Positions 36,190 to 45,051 are shown, counted from the first letter of the stretch. The stretch is DNA of 64,000 nt from Halobacteriales archaeon QS_4_62_28 (GCA_003021685.1 PXRO01000005.1:1-64000), one strand, 5' to 3'. The notes: a model not told the origin generated them from the sequence alone. A program made the numbers and translations.

Positions 36190-36693
36190 ATGGCACAGAC
36201 TAGCACGATTCGACTAGACTTCCTGTGTGTCCAGAATGCCGGGCGGAGCCAGATGGCCGCTGCCTTCGCAGAACGTGAGCGCGACGAACGAGGACTCGAT
36301 GATCTGGTCGAAATTCATTCAGGCGGGACAGATCCTGCAGACCAGATACACGAGGAAGTCGCTGCTGCCATGTCCGAGATCGGTATCGACCTGTCCGACC
36401 GCAAACCACGGTACGTTGTGCTGGAGAATCTCAAGGACAGTCACTTCCTGATCACGATGGGCTGTTCGATCAGCCAGTTTAATCCTGCACGGTATGGTGT
36501 AGAACATCAGGCGTGGGATCTGACGAACCCCGATGGCAAAGAGATGGAGACGGTTCGGGAAGTGCGAGACGAGATCGAACAGAGAGTACAGAGACTCTTC
36601 GACGAAATCGAGCAGACGGCGAACGAACGCACTGTCCAGAAATCCCTCTCACAGAGAGTGACAAGTGCGATCAGAGATACGATATCCTTCTGA
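36190..36693 (+). CDS. Arsenate reductase / LMW protein tyrosine phosphatase
   Basis: The 167-aa protein has the active-site loop CVQNAGRSQ (Cx5R) near the N-terminus and a later WDLTNPDGKEM aspartate, as in low-molecular-weight phosphatases and thioredoxin-linked arsenate reductases. IHSGGTDPADQIHEEVAAAM resembles ArsC. No arsenic regulator or pump is adjacent, so either activity is possible. A strong AT-rich promoter precedes the gene. The structured repeat at 36710 follows directly after. Confidence 0.86.
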   Translation: MAQTSTIRLDFLCVQNAGRSQMAAAFAERERDERGLDDLVEIHSGGTDPADQIHEEVAAAMSEIGIDLSDRKPRYVVLENLKDSHFLITMGCSISQFNPARYGVEHQAWDLTNPDGKEMETVREVRDEIEQRVQRLFDEIEQTANERTVQKSLSQRVTSAIRDTISF

Positions 36694-36709
36694 TACGAAC
36701 GGTCGGTCG

Positions 36710-36793
36710 TATACCGGTGGACGGAACGTTTGATACTTCTCAGCCGTCACGGTCCCCGGGCTGAATGTATCATTGCTTACGTCCACCGGTATA
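36710..36793. repeat. 84-bp palindromic element, copy A
   Basis: The element is bounded by perfect 14-bp inverted ends (TATACCGGTGGACG at 36710-36723, its complement at 36780-36793). Inside lies a 42-nt hairpin region from TGATAC (36731) to GTATCA (36772). A nearly identical inverted copy lies at 44583-44643. It sits directly against the stop of the small membrane-protein gene. It is best described as a MITE-like element or a structured 3' signal. Confidence 0.7.
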
Positions 36794-37171
36794 TCAGGAC
36801 CGGACACCACGGCGGAGTCTGAGCCACCCGCCGAGGGCGGTGACGAGAGCCCCGAGCGACGCGAGATACACCCCGACACCGGCCGTCGAGAGACCAGACA
36901 GCGTCGTGAGCCAGTGGCCCGCGATCAGTCCGACGAGGAGGCCGCCTCCGAGAGCGGCCCGGCCGCTGGTTCGGTTGCCCTGCATCACGGCCACCGTCGC
37001 GAGAACGGCAAAGCCGACCAGAATCGCGAAGAAGCCGTTCGCCTCGAGTCCGACTGTCGTCCCCTCGGCACTCACGCGCCACGGCAGGACGGTGGCGACG
37101 ACGACGAGGAGTGCCCCGGCGAGTGACGCGTATTCGGGCGGTTCGAGCGCCCCAGTCACGACGCCAGCCAC
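36794..37171 (-). CDS. Hypothetical small membrane protein of carotenoid operon
   Basis: The 125-aa protein has four membrane segments with few charges, ending LRLRRGVRS. It is the last gene of the carotenoid operon: its start overlaps the cruF stop by 16 bp. The stop abuts the inverted-repeat element. No catalytic motif is seen. A role in carotenoid placement or a linked membrane function would be inference. Confidence 0.6.
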   Translation of the reverse strand: MAGVVTGALEPPEYASLAGALLVVVATVLPWRVSAEGTTVGLEANGFFAILVGFAVLATVAVMQGNRTSGRAALGGGLLVGLIAGHWLTTLSGLSTAGVGVYLASLGALVTALGGWLRLRRGVRS

Positions 37172-38007
37172 CTCGGTTGGGTCGGCACGTCGAAGCGGTC
37201 GGTGACGACCAGTCCGACCCCGAAGCAGGCCGAGACGGCGACCGGCACCCAGTTGCCGAAGTAGGCGTTGATCGCCCCCCAGAGAATCACGAAACTCACG
37301 AGGTCATCGAGCATGAATACACAGGAGCGGAGTCGCTCGACGAGGGCCGTCCAGTCGAAGGCCACGTCGAGCAGCGCCACAGCAACGGTCGCCGAGAGGA
37401 CCCATCCCTCGTAGTTCGAGCGCGGGACGCCGTAGTAGACACCGCCGCCGTAGTCCCAGAAGCCAAGTGCCACGGCCCCCGGGTCGAGGACCAGATCGAC
37501 GGCTAGCACGGTCAGGATCACCGCAGGCAGTCGAATCCAGGCCGTCGTGGCCCGGCCGCCGAGCAACAGCGTGCACAGCAGGTAGCTGTTGACCACCAGC
37601 GGAACGAAAAAGACCGGCAGGCCAAGTGGCACCTCGCCGGCGAGCATCGGCCCAAGCGAGATGCCGTACGTAAATTCGCCGTAGGGCCACCCCGTCGTGA
37701 TGCCGACGAACTCGATACCGTAGGCGTAGGCCGTCAGGAGACCAAATCCGGCGACCGCTTTACGGTCGACCAGTGGTGCGAGGCCAGCGACCAGGGGCAG
37801 GCGCATCACGACCGTTCCCAGGAGAATCAAGAGTGGGTGAAAGACGAGTGGGTCGGGAAGCCACGCCGCCTGCTCGGCGCTCGCCGTCAGCAGGATGGCT
37901 CCCGTCACCGGGAAGACGACGGCGATAGTAAACCGGTTTGCCAGCACCAGGTCGTCCAGTCCGCCGACGACGCGCTCGCGGGCCGTAGCCGTCGTGACAT
38001 CATCCAC
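37156..38007 (-). CDS. cruF: Bisanhydrobacterioruberin hydratase (CruF family)
   Basis: The 283-aa membrane protein has about eight hydrophobic segments and belongs to the carotenoid-hydratase family (CruF/DUF422-like). FGLLTAYAYGIEFVGITTGW, YGEFTYGISLGP and VLAVDLVLDPGAVALGFWDY are characteristic. It adds water to the ends of bisanhydrobacterioruberin to form bacterioruberin, the red C50 carotenoid of haloarchaeal membranes. The gene order crtD-lyeJ-cruF is as in Haloarcula. Confidence 0.9.
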   Translation of the reverse strand: MDDVTTATARERVVGGLDDLVLANRFTIAVVFPVTGAILLTASAEQAAWLPDPLVFHPLLILLGTVVMRLPLVAGLAPLVDRKAVAGFGLLTAYAYGIEFVGITTGWPYGEFTYGISLGPMLAGEVPLGLPVFFVPLVVNSYLLCTLLLGGRATTAWIRLPAVILTVLAVDLVLDPGAVALGFWDYGGGVYYGVPRSNYEGWVLSATVAVALLDVAFDWTALVERLRSCVFMLDDLVSFVILWGAINAYFGNWVPVAVSACFGVGLVVTDRFDVPTQPRWLAS

Positions 38008-38027
38008 GACGAATCATCCCCGGACCA

Positions 38028-38918
38028 CTATCCATACAGCATCACCCACAGACCGAGGAGGGTAACGGCCGTCCCGACGGCGGTGTTGATCGCGGGATAC
38101 CACCAGTAGGCCTCGTGAACGTCGACACCGGCCCACATGATGCCGAAGACGAGGACGGGATACAGGCCGAGTACGGCTCCGAACACCCAGTGGACGGTTC
38201 CGAACGTGACGGCGGCGGCCAGCCAGCAGGCCCCACAGTAGTAGTAGGTCCGGCGCTCCCCGAGTACCGTCGCGGTGGTCCGGATGCCCGCTTCCCGGTC
38301 GGGTTCGATGTCGGGAATCGCCGAGAACGTGTGCATCCCCATCGTCCAGAGCCACGCGCCGACGATGGCGAGTGTCGGCGGGAGCCGTCCGTCGATAGCG
38401 GCGTAGGCGACCACCGCCGGCAGGATGTACAGGCCGTTCGACAGCGAGTCGAGTAGCGGTGTCGTCTTGAAGCGGGCCGGGGGCGCGCTGTACTCGACAG
38501 CGAGCACTGTCCACGCGCCGAAGGCGAGCAAGGCGACCGTCGGCAGAACGGGGACGAAGGCAACGGCGAGCACCCCCGAGAGGGCGATGACCGACAGGAC
38601 GACCGGATCACGCTGGAAGCGGACTTCCTTCCCGCTTTCGTCGTCTTTCTTGGGGTTGTGCTCGTCCACGTCGGCGTCGAAGGCATCGTTGACGCCGTAG
38701 AGGAAAACGTTCGCCGGGACGAGGAAATACGCAAAGAGCCCAATGGCGACCGGCGCGAACAGTTCGGCCGACGAGTCGGCGGCGTAGGTGACGCCGATGA
38801 TGACCGGGCCGGCGAGATACAGCCAGAAACGGGGACGCGAGAGGGCGAGCAGGTAGCCCACCCGGTTCTCGCCGGATGGGAGGGCGGTCGCCAGTCGATC
38901 CGTCAGCGCCCCGGTCAT
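38028..38918 (-). CDS. lyeJ: Lycopene elongase/1,2-hydratase (UbiA prenyltransferase)
   Basis: The 296-aa integral membrane protein has the UbiA prenyl-diphosphate motif NDAFDADVDEHNPKK (first Asp-rich motif) and IPDIEPDREAGIRTTATVLG (second). In haloarchaea this enzyme adds C5 units to lycopene to start bacterioruberin synthesis. It lies one base after the crtD stop and 20 bp before cruF on the same strand, so the three are clearly an operon. Confidence 0.93.
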   Translation of the reverse strand: MTGALTDRLATALPSGENRVGYLLALSRPRFWLYLAGPVIIGVTYAADSSAELFAPVAIGLFAYFLVPANVFLYGVNDAFDADVDEHNPKKDDESGKEVRFQRDPVVLSVIALSGVLAVAFVPVLPTVALLAFGAWTVLAVEYSAPPARFKTTPLLDSLSNGLYILPAVVAYAAIDGRLPPTLAIVGAWLWTMGMHTFSAIPDIEPDREAGIRTTATVLGERRTYYYCGACWLAAAVTFGTVHWVFGAVLGLYPVLVFGIMWAGVDVHEAYWWYPAINTAVGTAVTLLGLWVMLYG

Positions 38919-38919
38919 A

Positions 38920-40422
38920 TTATTGGTAGTCCTCGATCAGTTCGTTTGCCGTGTGTTCGCCGCTGATGAGACACATCGGGACGCCGACGCCGGGTCGCGT
39001 GAACGAGCCAGTGAAGTAGAGGCCGTCGACGGCCGACGAGCGGTTGGGCGGTCGAAGCAGCGCGGTCTGGCGTAGCGTGTGGGCCAGTCCGAGTGCCGTC
39101 CCCTCGGTCGCGTTGTACCGGTCGGCGAAGTCGGAGACGGCGAACTGTTCTTCGAAGACGATGCGGTCGCGCAGGTCGACGCCCGTGTTGTCGGCGACGT
39201 CGGCCAGAATCTTCTCGCGGTACTCCGCTCGGATTTCCTCGCCGTCGTGGAGATCCGGCGCGATGGGAACGAGGACGAAGAGGTTCGTGTGCCCGTCGGG
39301 TGCGACTGTGTCGTCGGTCTCGGAGGGGACACAGAGGTAGTACGCTGGCTCGTCGGGCCAGCGCGGGCGCTCGAAGATGGCGTCGAAGTGGGTCTCCCAG
39401 TCTCTCGGCAGCACGAGCGTGTGATGGGCAAGCGGGTCCACGTCGCCCTCGACGCCCAGGTACAGCAGGAAGGCAGAGGGCGCGAGCGTCCGATCCGCCC
39501 AGTAATCGTCGTCGTACTGGCGCTCGTGGTCCGGCAGGAGTTCGCGCCCGGCGTGACCGTAATCGGCATTGACGACGGTCCGGTCGGGGCGGTACACGTC
39601 GCCGTCGACCGTCTCGACGTGGAACCCTTCCCGGCGTTTCGTGATTTCGTCGACCTCGCTGGCGGTGACGTAGTCGACGTCCAGTTCCTCGCCCAGCTCG
39701 ACGAAGGCATCGATGACGACGCCGATGCCGCCCTCGCCCTCGTCGTTGACCGGGTAGTAGACGCCGAGGTTGAAATCGACGTGGCTCATGATGTTGTACA
39801 GCGCTGGCGTGTTCTTGGGCGACCCGCCGAGAAAGACCAGCGTGTACTGCATGATCTGCTGGAGTTTCGGGTGCTGGAAGTAGTCCTCGACGTGGCCCTG
39901 CATCGACCCGATCAGCGAGAGGCCGATGGGCGCGGCCCGCATGACATCGAGATCGACCCAGTCGCGCAGTCGGGCACGGTCCTCGTAGACGAACTGCTCC
40001 ATGGCCGTCTCGTAATGCTCCTGGCTGGTCGCCAGGTACTCCTCGAAGGCGTCGCTCGCACCGGGTTCGTACTCCTCGAACTTCGATTTCATCGCCTCGA
40101 TGTCGCCGTTCACGTCCAGTTGATCCCCGTCTTTGAAGAAAATACGGTAGTGGGGGTCGAGTCGTTCGAGGTCGTAGTACTCGCCCGGTTCGCGGTCGAA
40201 GTGGGCGAAGAAACGCTCGAACACGTCTGGCATCAGGTACCACGACGGCCCCATGTCGAACCGGAATCCGTCTTCAGTCAGCCGACTCGCGCGGCCGCCG
40301 AGTTGCTCGTTCTTTTCCAGCAGGGTCACGTCGGCACCGGCGTCGGCCAGGAAGCAAGCCGAGGAGAGACCACCGACGCCACCGCCGACCACGACAATCT
40401 CCGCACCGGACAATCGACTCAT
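38920..40422 (-). CDS. crtD: Carotenoid 3,4-desaturase (phytoene desaturase family)
   Basis: The 500-aa FAD-dependent enzyme has the N-terminal dinucleotide site VVVGGGVGGLSSACFLAD and NEQLGGRASRLTEDGFRFD. The C-terminal carotenoid-desaturase signature is LYFTGSFTRPGVGVPMCLIS. In the Haloarcula pathway the gene adjacent to lyeJ is CrtD, which desaturates bacterioruberin precursors; a phytoene desaturase (CrtI) role cannot be excluded by sequence alone. I chose ATG 40422 (MSRLSGAE); upstream reading is only an open-frame extension. Confidence 0.92.
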   Translation of the reverse strand: MSRLSGAEIVVVGGGVGGLSSACFLADAGADVTLLEKNEQLGGRASRLTEDGFRFDMGPSWYLMPDVFERFFAHFDREPGEYYDLERLDPHYRIFFKDGDQLDVNGDIEAMKSKFEEYEPGASDAFEEYLATSQEHYETAMEQFVYEDRARLRDWVDLDVMRAAPIGLSLIGSMQGHVEDYFQHPKLQQIMQYTLVFLGGSPKNTPALYNIMSHVDFNLGVYYPVNDEGEGGIGVVIDAFVELGEELDVDYVTASEVDEITKRREGFHVETVDGDVYRPDRTVVNADYGHAGRELLPDHERQYDDDYWADRTLAPSAFLLYLGVEGDVDPLAHHTLVLPRDWETHFDAIFERPRWPDEPAYYLCVPSETDDTVAPDGHTNLFVLVPIAPDLHDGEEIRAEYREKILADVADNTGVDLRDRIVFEEQFAVSDFADRYNATEGTALGLAHTLRQTALLRPPNRSSAVDGLYFTGSFTRPGVGVPMCLISGEHTANELIEDYQ

Positions 40423-40474
40423 TATCGAAGGAAGGGGCTGCTGTGGTGTTAAATCCGTTCCCAAACAGGTGTGG

Positions 40475-41638
40475 CTACGTCGCCGGGGCGCTCGTCGGAC
40501 CCATACGGAGGCGAAGCATGATGACGATGGTCGCGAACACGACTGCGAGGCCGGGCAACAGCGAGAGGGCGGTGCCGATGTCTGTCCACGTCGCGACGAC
40601 CCCGACGAGTGCCGGGACGACGGAGAGGCCGAAGTAGCCCGCACCGGTCGCTATCGCGTTGATCGGACCGCTGTAGGTCGGGTGTGCGTCGACCCCGAAG
40701 GCCGATAGTGTCGGGAACAGGCCAGAAACGGTCGCACCCGACACCAGGACGGCACCGACCATCACCATCGTCGATGTCGTGGTGAACGCGACGTACATCG
40801 CCGGCGCCGTCACGAGCGAGAGGCCGGCAACGAACCACAGCGAATCGACCCGGCCGACGACGACGCTGTAGAACGCCCGGCCGGGGATGTACGTCGCGAG
40901 AAAGCCAGAGAGGAGCAGGTTCGCCTGTGGCTCGGTGACGAACTGTGTGGCGTAGAAGGGGAGCCACGTGAAGAAACTCCCCTCGATGCCGCCACTCAGT
41001 ACCAGTGCGAGGGTCATTCCGGTGATCGGCGGGTCCCGGAGGAACGACGTGAACTGCTCGCGCGTAATCTCCCGCTCGTTGCCCTCGATGGTCGGCCGGT
41101 CTGCACCGGCGATCAGAACGGCAGCGGGGACGAACACGAGCGCCAGCGTGTAGAACACCCAACGCCACTCCCCGACTGCGAGGACGGCGTTGACAAAAAG
41201 CGGTGCGGCGGCCGCTCCGGTCGCCCACACCAGTGCGTAGACGTTGAACACTCGACCCCGCTGGTTCGGATAGAGGTGGCTGAGAATCGGACGGTCGAGG
41301 CCGCGAACGACGCCGTCTGCGCTCCCCTGGACGAACAGGAAGCCCAGAAAGATCGGGTAGATCGGTGCGGCCCCCATCACGAGGAAGGCAACGGTTGCGA
41401 CTGCGAGTGCGCCGAGAACAGACCGGCGCACGTTTGCTCGCCCGGCAGCGGTCCCGACGAGCAACACTGCGAAGATAAGCCCGAGCGTCCCGGCCGGTGC
41501 GACCAGTCCGAGCAACGCTTCGCTCACCGCGAACTCGGCACGGAGGCTGGGTAGCAACGCACCCCGGACCTGCAACGCCAGCGCGTCGCCGAGCGTAAAG
41601 AGGAAGATGGCGGCTGTCCAGCGACGACGCTCGTCCAT
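40475..41638 (-). CDS. MFS transporter
   Basis: The 387-aa protein has twelve hydrophobic segments and the MFS layout, with a loop between segments 2 and 3 containing GTAAGRANVRRS and a central cytosolic loop around residue 190. It has no clear substrate motif. It precedes crtD by 52 bp on the same strand. Co-transcription with the carotenoid genes is possible but I have no functional link. The upstream region is shared with a divergent ZIP-like gene. Confidence 0.85.
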   Translation of the reverse strand: MDERRRWTAAIFLFTLGDALALQVRGALLPSLRAEFAVSEALLGLVAPAGTLGLIFAVLLVGTAAGRANVRRSVLGALAVATVAFLVMGAAPIYPIFLGFLFVQGSADGVVRGLDRPILSHLYPNQRGRVFNVYALVWATGAAAAPLFVNAVLAVGEWRWVFYTLALVFVPAAVLIAGADRPTIEGNEREITREQFTSFLRDPPITGMTLALVLSGGIEGSFFTWLPFYATQFVTEPQANLLLSGFLATYIPGRAFYSVVVGRVDSLWFVAGLSLVTAPAMYVAFTTTSTMVMVGAVLVSGATVSGLFPTLSAFGVDAHPTYSGPINAIATGAGYFGLSVVPALVGVVATWTDIGTALSLLPGLAVVFATIVIMLRLRMGPTSAPAT

Positions 41639-41843
41639 ACGCCTCCCAGCAGAGTGCCCGAGTAAAAGACACCGGTTCTGAAAACAGACTCTTCGAATGA
41701 CTCACGAAAACCTCCACCGTCGGGGGGGAAACGGGCTCTTTTCGGTGGTCGTAACGCGTGGTACGAACGATATCACGACTGTCCGGGAGGCGGTGCCACG
41801 CCCTATCGATAGTGCTATTAACTTCAACTCCGTGTTTAATAAC

Positions 41844-42713
41844 ATGAGCGTGAATCAGGCTGCTGGTGTCACTGGGCTTCGCCAGCGCCTCTCTCTCCTC
41901 GGTATCGCGGGAGTCGTCGCCCTCCTCGGACTGTCGGTCGCGGGTATTACGATGGGTGCTGAGAAGGTCTTCGTCATCTCGTGGGTCGCCTTCGCTGCGA
42001 TGGCCGTCGGCGCGTGGCTAGGCGGGCGCACGGCGGAGACGAACCCCTCTCGACTCGTCTGGGGATACGGCCTCGCGAGTGGTGCGATGATCACCAGCGC
42101 GGCGATGTTCCTGCTCCCGCAGGCGATGGGACTGGGCCAGACAGCCGGGTCGCCGCGACTGGGTGGCATCGGCGTCGCCGCCGGCATCGCTATCGGGTAC
42201 AGCGCCCACACCATCAGCCATCGGCTGACCCACGTCGACGTGTCCTTCGACGTGACGACCCTGGAGATAACGGCCCACGCGCTCTCTGCGGGGCTAATCA
42301 TCGGCCTGGTCTACGCCTCGATGCCGGGACTGGGCCTGCTGCTCGGCCTCGCCATCGTCTCGCACAAGGGACCGGCCGGCTACGCCGCAGCGCGGCGACT
42401 CTCCCGGGCCGACAAGTCGGCGACGGCACTGCTACTCCCGGCCGCCGGTGTCGGCATCACCGCGATTCCGATGGCCCTCCTGCCGGTCCCTCAGGTGCCA
42501 GCGATCAACGCCGTCGTCTTCGGTTTCGCGGCGGGCATCTTCCTCCACGTCGCGATGGACTTCCTGCCCAAATGCGAGGCCGGCAGTGAAATCGACGAAG
42601 TGGTCCAGTTACAGGAAGGCGCACACCACCTGCTAGACGAACTCCGGACCCACGCCGTCGCCTCGACTATCGTCGGCGTGCTGGCTGTGGTCGCGGCCTG
42701 GGGACTGCTGTGA
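41844..42713 (+). CDS. ZIP-family-like metal transporter
   Basis: The 289-aa membrane protein has about eight segments. LEITAHALSAGLIIGL and LAIVSHKGPAGYAAAR align with the H-x(3-4)-G and HKxPxG helices IV and V of ZIP transporters, which carry Zn, Fe or Mn. Helix IV lacks the usual Glu or Asp, so metal specificity or activity may differ. The ATG 41844 lies in AT-rich sequence with GTGTTTAATAACATG; a longer upstream frame is likely noncoding. The gene is divergent from the MFS gene. Confidence 0.72.
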   Translation: MSVNQAAGVTGLRQRLSLLGIAGVVALLGLSVAGITMGAEKVFVISWVAFAAMAVGAWLGGRTAETNPSRLVWGYGLASGAMITSAAMFLLPQAMGLGQTAGSPRLGGIGVAAGIAIGYSAHTISHRLTHVDVSFDVTTLEITAHALSAGLIIGLVYASMPGLGLLLGLAIVSHKGPAGYAAARRLSRADKSATALLLPAAGVGITAIPMALLPVPQVPAINAVVFGFAAGIFLHVAMDFLPKCEAGSEIDEVVQLQEGAHHLLDELRTHAVASTIVGVLAVVAAWGLL

Positions 42714-43013
42714 TCAGGCGCTGACCTGCAACGCGTAGTGGTCCTTCGCACACCCAACGGGCGAAGAACAGGTCGGTGCCGTCCTCCGGTGTCGTGCGGT
42801 GGGATCCCGGTGGACTGAACGGGCGAGGCGGGGTCGGCGGTTCTGCGTGGGCACTATTCGAACGAGCAAAGTGAGTGAGGATATCCGGCACAGAATCGCC
42901 GAGCACGTCCGAGGGCGTTCAATTCATTCGCTGTCTCGCGGTCGCCGTGTCGAGAGGAGTCCACAGCAGACCACTCTCACGTGATCGAGCAGCGAGCACA
43001 CGCACGGAGCAAA
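42714..43013. other. Intergenic region without recognisable gene
   Basis: These 300 bases separate two convergent genes. Short frames exist (for example on the minus strand from 42906) but encode Arg/Pro-rich sequence typical of shadow frames in high-GC DNA. No strong hairpin or repeat from the families in this window was found. It might hold decayed coding sequence, since one plus-strand frame ends in SAWALFERAK before a stop near 42870, but I cannot name a source. Confidence 0.4.
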
Positions 43014-43310
43014 TCAGGCCGGGTTCATCCAGAGGCCATAGAGGATGCTACACATCCCGGCAATCTCGCTGATCTGGGTGAGAATCCCGACCGTCAGTTC
43101 TCCCACCGGGAGCACAAAGAAGACAATTGCGAGCACCCCAGGACCACCGGCCACGAGGACGAACCCGATGGCGACGAACAGCATCGGCTTGCTGCGGTGG
43201 TCACGGTAGCCCCGGTAAGCGATGTAGCTGATGACGAGTCCGATGGCGACAGTGACGTAGTCACTCAGAAAGAGGGCGAGTTCGATCGTCGAGAGCGACG
43301 AGATTTGCAT
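43014..43310 (-). CDS. DUF7521-like membrane protein
   Basis: The 98-aa protein has three hydrophobic segments and the internal YIAYRGYRDHRSKPMLF loop characteristic of small haloarchaeal membrane proteins coupled to wHTH regulators (DUF7521, from memory). Its start overlaps the regulator stop by one base (TAATG), so translation is coupled. These pairs are thought to form membrane-linked sensors, but no ligand is known. Confidence 0.72.
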   Translation of the reverse strand: MQISSLSTIELALFLSDYVTVAIGLVISYIAYRGYRDHRSKPMLFVAIGFVLVAGGPGVLAIVFFVLPVGELTVGILTQISEIAGMCSILYGLWMNPA

Positions 43311-43651
43311 TACATCTCCTCCACTAGCCGAGCAAAGCGCCCGGCCATGCTCTCCTGACGGGTCACCTCGACCTCGAACCCGTCGTCGGTCGCTTCGATC
43401 ACGATCCGGTCCAACGTTGCGGTGTACACCTTGTAGTGGTGGCCGTCCTCGTCCGGCCGGGTCTGCTCGTCGAGGAGGTCGTGTTCGCGCAGGTCCTCGA
43501 TGCGCCGGTAGATCGTGCTCGGCGAGACGCCACAGCGGTCGCTGAGTGTGTCTGCTGACATGGGTTGCTCGCGTGTTTCGAGCAGGATCTGGCGCGCCGT
43601 CTCGTCGTCCAGCACGGCGGCGACGGCACCGACCGAGGGTGTCCTACTCAC
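43310..43651 (-). CDS. Winged-helix transcriptional regulator
   Basis: The 113-aa protein has an N-terminal ArsR/GntR-like winged helix: ETREQPMSADTLSDRCGVSP, then STIYRRIEDLREHDLLDEQT. The C-terminal half has a strand-rich segment for dimerisation or sensing. It is translated directly into the small membrane protein. In haloarchaea, such regulator/membrane-protein pairs recur, which suggests a two-part sensing unit. Confidence 0.86.
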   Translation of the reverse strand: MSRTPSVGAVAAVLDDETARQILLETREQPMSADTLSDRCGVSPSTIYRRIEDLREHDLLDEQTRPDEDGHHYKVYTATLDRIVIEATDDGFEVEVTRQESMAGRFARLVEEM

Positions 43652-43751
43652 TACCTGTCTGTGTTGACCGCTCGTAATAAGGGTGTACCGCAGTCGCAGT
43701 GTCTGGGACTGTGCTCACATATATACGCCCAACCGGTTCGACAGTCCAGAT

Positions 43752-44627
43752 ATGACGGAGGCACCACCCCTCGACCGCCGTCGCATCGGATCCTTCCTCG
43801 CCATTGCGCTGGGGATTGCCGCCCTGACTGGCGGGGTGCTGTACGCGACTGGCGGTCTCGAATCGAGTCCCGAACTCCTGCCCGGGATCACGCTCGCGAC
43901 CGTCCTGCTGCCGACGGTGTACATGTTCTCGCCGGCCGTCGCCAACGTCGCCACCCGCTCGTTGACCGACGAGGGCTGGACCGACCTCTCTTTGCGCCCG
44001 AACCTCCCGGACCGCTGGCGGGCCTACGTCGCCGCGTGGCTCGGGACGAGCGCCCTGATCGGTGCCGGCTTCGCCCTGTCTCTCGCCCTCCAGCAGGCGG
44101 GCGTGGTGCCGCCCGCGAGCGACGGCCGGACGCTGCCAATGATCGCGATCCTTGCCTCGCTGACGCTCGGGCCAGTGATTAATACGTTCGTCGCCTTCGG
44201 CGAGGAGTTCGGCTGGCGTGCCTACCTCCTGCAGAAACTCATGCCACTGGGCGTCCGTCGTGCGCTTTTCGTCCACGGCGTGATCTGGGGCGTCTGGCAC
44301 TGGCCCGTCATCGCGATGGGGTACAATTACGGTCTGGACTACCCCGGTGCCCCCTGGACTGGACTGGCGATGATGACAGTGGCGACGGTCGCCATCGGGA
44401 CGGTTCTGGGGACACTCGCACTGTGGGCCGACAGCGTCTGGCCGCCGGCACTGGCCCACGGCACACTCAACGCCGTCGGTAGCGTCGCGGCCGTCGTCGG
44501 CGGTGGCGCGTCACTCGTCAGCGCGGCTCCCGTTGCACTCGTCGGCGTCGTCCCGTGGGCCGTCGTCGCCGTCGTGATCCGCTACCGGTGGACGGAAGCA
44601 ATGATACATTCAGCCCGGGGAGCGTGA
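43752..44627 (+). CDS. CPBP family intramembrane metalloprotease
   Basis: The 291-aa protein has about eight membrane segments. The active-site motifs are FGEEFGWRAYLLQKL, HGVIWGVWHWP and AHGTLNAVG (Glu-Glu-Arg, then the histidines). The ATG 43752 gives an N-terminus MTEAPPLDRRRIG. Its last 12 codons (YRWTEAMIHSARGA region) lie within the structured repeat copy B, so the C-terminal tail is probably encoded by the repeat rather than by the ancestral gene. Confidence 0.88.
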   Translation: MTEAPPLDRRRIGSFLAIALGIAALTGGVLYATGGLESSPELLPGITLATVLLPTVYMFSPAVANVATRSLTDEGWTDLSLRPNLPDRWRAYVAAWLGTSALIGAGFALSLALQQAGVVPPASDGRTLPMIAILASLTLGPVINTFVAFGEEFGWRAYLLQKLMPLGVRRALFVHGVIWGVWHWPVIAMGYNYGLDYPGAPWTGLAMMTVATVAIGTVLGTLALWADSVWPPALAHGTLNAVGSVAAVVGGGASLVSAAPVALVGVVPWAVVAVVIRYRWTEAMIHSARGA

Positions 44628-44643
44628 CGGCTGAGACGTATCA
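44583..44643. repeat. Structured repeat, copy B (truncated inverted copy of 36710 element)
   Basis: The 61 bases from TACCGGTGGACG to GTATCA match the reverse complement of copy A at all but three or so positions. The core 44602-44643 forms a hairpin: TGATAC pairs with GTATCA, and TCAGCC with GGCTGA. The second terminal repeat is absent. It overlaps the end of the CPBP gene and stops 17 bases before the mscS remnant. Confidence 0.7.
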
Positions 44644-44659
44644 TAAGGACCGTTGTTAA

Positions 44660-45051
44660 CTGTTTACGCGGGTGCGAACGTTCGACAACGAACTGCTCAC
44701 TGTGCCAAACTCCGAGTTGACCGACGGTGTCGTGAAAAATCCCGTCGCCAAGGAGCAACTCCGACCGAAATCATCATCGAAGAGGTCGAGAACCACCCGG
44801 AGATTCTCGACGACCCCGGGCCGTCGGTTCGTCTCATCGAACTCGGCGACTCGTCGGTCGGCCTCCAGTCACGGATCTGGATCGACGATCCGGGTCGGGC
44901 AGACTCCGTCGAGACGCGCAGTGAGTACGTCACGAGCGTCAAGGAACGCTTCGACGCGGCGGACATCAACATCCCCTACCCGAACCGGACCATCGGTGGC
45001 GACCTGGCACTGTCGAACGTCCAGCAGATGGTCGAACCGGCCGACGACTAG
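44660..45051 (+). pseudogene. MscS mechanosensitive channel remnant
   Basis: The frame reads TRVRTFDNELLTVPNSELTD and VVKNPVAKEQLR, the MscS beta domain. It then jumps frame to TEIIIEEVENHPEILDDPG and continues through SVGLQSRIW and GGDLALSNVQQM to a stop at 45051. All membrane helices are gone: the homology begins at 44660, right next to repeat copy B. About 16 residues are missing at the frame jump (about 44764-44767), so the copy has both a 5' truncation and an internal out-of-frame deletion. Confidence 0.82.

Noticed and set aside
39079-40452. 457-aa plus-strand frame opposite crtD
   Set aside because: It is an antisense frame of a strongly supported gene and has no domain.
42667-42906. 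79-aa minus-strand frame in the 42.7-kb gap
   Set aside because: Pro/Arg-rich, no similarity seen, no promoter; not supported as a gene.
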